A stretch of 64,000 nt of DNA from NCBI GenBank assembly GCA_033439265.1, contig JAVTVX010000029.1:193501-257500 (forward strand). Reading direction: 5' to 3'. The notes under the pieces are model-generated. The model saw only the letters and a list, made by a program, of their open reading frames with translations. It made no database searches and had not been told where the DNA came from. Shown piece after piece: positions 60,590 to 64,000 of the stretch; the first letter of the stretch is position 1; each line of letters opens with the position of its first letter. This DNA comes from Dillenia suffruticosa (Eukaryota > Streptophyta > Magnoliopsida > Dilleniales > Dilleniaceae). A program made the translations under genes and the position numbers.

Positions 60590-61030
60590 TTAATAGATTG
60601 GGGTCACCGTGAAGTGTCGGACCCCTAGAAATGTTCTAAACTTGATCTTAATGTGTTTTGCACTTGGTAGTGTTTTAAGACGATCCAAACTAGGACGGCC
60701 TAATATGGTATTGTAAGGAAATGAGAGTTTAACCATATAAAAAGTGGTTCTGGTGGTAGCATGATGAGGAATTATCCCTAAAGTTATAAAAAATGAGATA
60801 GTACCTTTCGAAAGTATATACTCATCGGTGAATTCCTTTAAGGGTTTGTCAAAAGGTTGAAGGTGGGACTGAGCGTAGCCCATTCACTAGAAAACATCTC
60901 CAAAGAGAAGATCTCGATCTGCTCCTTGATCAGTGAAAGTTATTTTAATGAGAAACGGTCATATTCCGGTTATAATGAACAATGGGTCGTTTCAATTAGT
61001 GCTAACCCCTATCAAATCGTCGTCATCAAA
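60590..61030 (-). pseudogene. Protease region with short leader, copy 3
   Basis: Reading on the minus strand from 61030: FDDDDL, then FTDQGADRDLLFGDVF (retropepsin active-site region, D-Q-G) and, in the frame 60883-60590, LQPFDKPLKEFTDEYILSKG, then FITLGIIPHHATTRT, LSFPYNTILGRPSLDRLK and LPSAKHIKIKFRTFLG. Stops occur before 60883. Upstream of FDDDDL there are only about 20 codons before the primer site. Confidence 0.75.
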
Positions 61031-61129
61031 ACTGATCGTCGGTCTCTTTTTTTTAGTCAACATCATGGTTGTGAAGGGAGGAAGGAGGAAGGAGAGTGAA
61101 AAGCACGTTCAACTGAAAATATCAATCTA

Positions 61130-61149
61130 TTCCCACGAAGGGTGCCAAT
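61130..61149 (-). other. Primer-binding site of copy 3
   Basis: On the minus strand the site reads ATTGGCACCCTTCGTGGGAA, matching copy 2 at most positions. Confidence 0.7.
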
Positions 61150-61153
61150 CTAT

Positions 61154-61792
61154 TGGAGGTGGGTCTAGCTCCACAAATGATAGATCTGCTGACTCAAATA
61201 AAATGACTGGCCGTGAGACAGTCTCGATTGATGGGACCTGTAAAAATTGCCAGAAGATGTTTTGATGGAGGAGACTCTAACGCTTAAGTCAAAGAGCGGT
61301 TTTCAGAAAGAGAAACAGATTGAAAATGAGTTTTTGTTATATCTTTGTGTGCAATATATAAGTTGAGAAAGCGTACGTGGTTGGTGGTCTCCTAATATGT
61401 ATATATAGGTTGTTTCTATAAGATTCGTATGCATAACGTTAAAATTCTAGTTTTTGTATGAAAGTGCCCGAGACAGGGGATCCTTAAGAAAAGATTCCCA
61501 TAATATTCAGAATTTTACTGGTTAAGAAAATTCTAATTATCAGGGGGATTTCTTTTTTTATCGATTAGAATTCAGAGTCTACTTACTAATTACGAGATGT
61601 TTCTGTGACTTAAGGAAAATCGAATATTGCTCCGAGTTGACTGGTTACTTAGTACCGAGGAGCTCTTAAGATAGATCAAAATCTGGTCGATGAATGTCGA
61701 AAGTGAGCCACGTTCACCCGTCAAGAGATCCACTCTGATTAGATCACGGGCTCATATTCTATGATAATGGGTTTTTAGTTCATGTTTCATCA
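61154..61792 (-). repeat. 5' LTR of gag-less copy 3
   Basis: 639 bp, alignable with 55870-56495. It begins TGATGAAACATG on the minus strand and ends next to the primer site. Confidence 0.85.
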
Positions 61793-62854
61793 TCTTCTGT
61801 GGCACATCCAAGATAAAATCTTTATTGTTTCAGATCCATGACCACAATGTGCCTACCCTCTAATCATGGCCACACATTTGAACACCCAGTCAGCCTCTTG
61901 ATGTCCCCAAGACATTGCATGGCAATGTAAAAGAGAAGTTCCTTCAAGTCTGACTTTTAAGGCAATAGAATGTACAGAAAAAGCGAGTCACGAAAACCTA
62001 TCACTCGGCACAACTTCAAAACTTCATCGGGCATGAGCCCAGTTTTCATCATACTCAAATACGTCTTAATACCATCATTGTGATTATTAAAATTTCAATT
62101 TGATTTGCTAAAATCAAGGTTTTATATCTATTTATCTTGTTAATTGTGGGTGTTATGTGTTGAAATAATGTGGGAATTACTTGGAATTAATATGGACCCT
62201 ATGGGTAATTCCCTCCACTTCTCGGGAGCTAAGGGTTGTTAAGGAATAAGACGAACGTAAATTAGATTTGAATCCTTGAATTTTTCATGTATTATTTTTT
62301 AAAATTTCTGTTACAAAGTAAATCATAAGAGGGGGGGGGCTTTTTGTCAATCTCCAAGTAACAAAGGATAAGTTGTCAATTTTGTAAACTACAAGAGGGT
62401 TATGTGACTTCTTGTTAAAATAAAATGTTCCCATGGCAAATTTTTTCCAGTGAAAATGGATGGATAGTATTGGTAATTCCCATTTCCCATTTTTGCTGGG
62501 GGGTGGGGGGGGGAGTAGTTGTTATTGATGTTTGGGATCGGACTTGGGTGGAATTAATATCTTTACTTCCGGAGTCCGCCCGTACGTAACAACGAACTCA
62601 CCCATTAATGCATCCTTTTTTGCAATTTAATTTACCTTTTTCCCGTAACTAAGACTCATTTTTTTGTTTGGTAAGAGTGATTGGATGGATGGCTTCAGAA
62701 TTACATTTGGAGTCTCCATAATTTTATAGTCATACATACTACACTCAAAAGAGTAGGCCACTTTTCTCATAATTGGCCAATGCGGGGCAATGCCTAGGCT
62801 TGAAGCAATTGGTTGGAAAGCCGTATTTTATATCGAAATTCATTAGTTTCGAGT

Positions 62855-62856
<2 letters not shown>

Positions 62857-62924
<68 letters not shown>
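62857..62924. repeat. Compound (TA)n(GA)n microsatellite
   Basis: About ten TA units directly followed by about 23 GA units. Confidence 0.95.
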
Positions 62925-62928
<4 letters not shown>

Positions 62929-63275
62929 AAAAAATGGAAAATCCGAAGTGCTTCATGTGGGGGAATAAAGAATGCGAAAGAGGTCTTCAAAGAGACAGAT
63001 TAATGATCATAATTTTTTTTCTCAACTTGATGATTATAGTTTTAAATATCTTTGTAATAAAAAAAATATTAGAGAGAGAGAGACGGGGAGGGAGAATATG
63101 TAATCGTCAAACATATTATATATAATGCATCTATATATTTCGTTTTTACTTTTCTCTTTTGATTTGAATTTATTAATGAGTAAATCAAATGTATCTAATC
63201 ATTTGATGAGTAGCAAGTAGGAGGAACGTCAACATAGCTGGCTGGTGGGGATGACAACCCCACAGCTTTGAAAAC

Positions 63276-63328
<53 letters not shown>
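63276..63328. repeat. (CT)n microsatellite
   Basis: About 25 CT units with one early interruption (ctctcctctc). Confidence 0.95.
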
Positions 63329-63331
<3 letters not shown>

Positions 63332-64000
63332 ATATATATTATTAAATTGGGAGGTTTTATCACGAGTTTAATATAGGAAGAAGTGTCCCGGGATACAAAC
63401 TCAGCTCAGCTGGCACCACTTACATATTGGGGAGGATGTACAAAAAGACATTATTCTGTTTCTTACACTATTCGTTTTGTGGGTGAGATGTTGTAGTGTT
63501 AATGGATGGTAAGTCACAACCAACCAAAGATGCCCTGTCCCTGCCCTTGCCCTTGCCCTCGCCCTCGCCCTGGACACACCCATCAAACACTCAGCCCCCC
63601 ACAACTTGCAGCCCCGAAAAGTATTGGACAAATATTTCATCCTCATTTCATATTACCACTGCTTTACAGCCCACATACACAAACACCTCAACTTATAATT
63701 TAAATAAATAAAACATAGGTAGATAGGTTCATTTTCAATCACTTTTATTGCCTTTCTCATTCAAATATAAAAAAGAATAAAAGGCTTGGCAAGGGAGGGT
63801 TTCGATTCCATTCTTCATAGCGGCATAAGTTGGTCCAAGAAAGAAATTAAAAAAGAGAGAGAGGGAGAGAAAAAAAACAAAGTATTTTTGTTTGTGCCGG
63901 TTTCAGCGGTGGTTGGTAGAAAGAGAGAGAATAGAGCACTGCACACACTTATGTAAAACATACACAATCCGACCCGATTGTTTGTGTCGGCGCGAGGTCA

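Larger units (their letters stand above)
55870..61792 (-). mobile_element. Ty3/gypsy LTR retrotransposon, Tat-like, gag-less copy 3
   Basis: Minus-strand element. The 5' LTR is at 61154-61792, the inverted primer site at 61130-61149, coding remnants from 61030 to about 57880, a tandem array, a polypurine tract (56496-56510) and the 3' LTR at 55870-56495. Both LTRs begin TGATGAAA on the minus strand and end CCTCCA. FDDDDL at 61030-61016 lies 100 bp from the primer site. The polypurine tract is identical to that of copy 1 except for the last base. tctgt occurs at 55865-55869 and at 61796-61800, a possible target duplication but offset by three bases. Confidence 0.9.
61793..64000. other. Intergenic DNA
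   Basis: No supported gene. It contains a G-run at 62331-62338, a compound (TA)n(GA)n microsatellite at 62857-62924, a (CT)n run at 63276-63328 and a short ccctgc/ccttgc hexamer repeat at 63536-63573. Open frames here come from these repeats. Confidence 0.5.

Overview
The window is nuclear DNA from a flowering plant, most likely a eudicot. The genes have plant-type introns, the intergenic DNA is AT-rich, and the mobile elements belong to plant lineages: Tat and Athila Ty3/gypsy elements, CACTA and Mutator-like elements, a LINE and a tRNA-derived SINE family. No prokaryotic, organellar or viral region was seen.

Host genes are few. They are: an unidentified terminal exon (8763-9017, +); an intronless AP2/ERF factor of the PUCHI/FZP type (10250-11227, -); a five-exon Nudix hydrolase (18139-21118, -); a truncated F-box/kelch pseudogene (37583-37879, +); the gene for 40S ribosomal protein S27, whose first coding exon is only the ATG (40096-40699, -); and a two-exon chalcone synthase (51071-52567, +). 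The exon structures were assembled by hand from splice sites and protein-family motifs. The genes belong to unrelated pathways (organ-boundary development, nucleotide hydrolysis, translation, flavonoid synthesis) and show no sign of clustering by function.

Mobile DNA fills more than a third of the window. Three related Tat-lineage Ty3/gypsy elements (1177-8148 +, about 42854-49201 +, 55870-61792 -) carry protease, reverse transcriptase, two RNase H segments and integrase. In each, the coding region begins only 79-100 bp after the primer-binding site, directly at the linker before protease, so all three lack gag at the same place. Each also has a tandem-repeat array between integrase and the 3' LTR. 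A decayed Athila-type element (about 24200-31435, -) sits between two parts of one antisense LINE (23077-23772 and 31540-33330).

Two small CACTA elements have 3-bp target duplications (21773-22907 and 54848-55789). They share an unusual plan that includes a tRNA-promoter-like segment. A 790-bp Mutator-like foldback element (38176-38965) has a perfect 10-bp target duplication and a purine/pyrimidine-rich core. At least seven copies of one SINE family are scattered through the intergenic DNA.

The strongest candidates for something not yet described are the shared gag-less structure of the Tat family, with its evolving 3' arrays, and the shared plan of the two CACTA elements. The catalytic-site changes in the retroelements are often Asp to Asn, as expected from decay of methylated cytosines.
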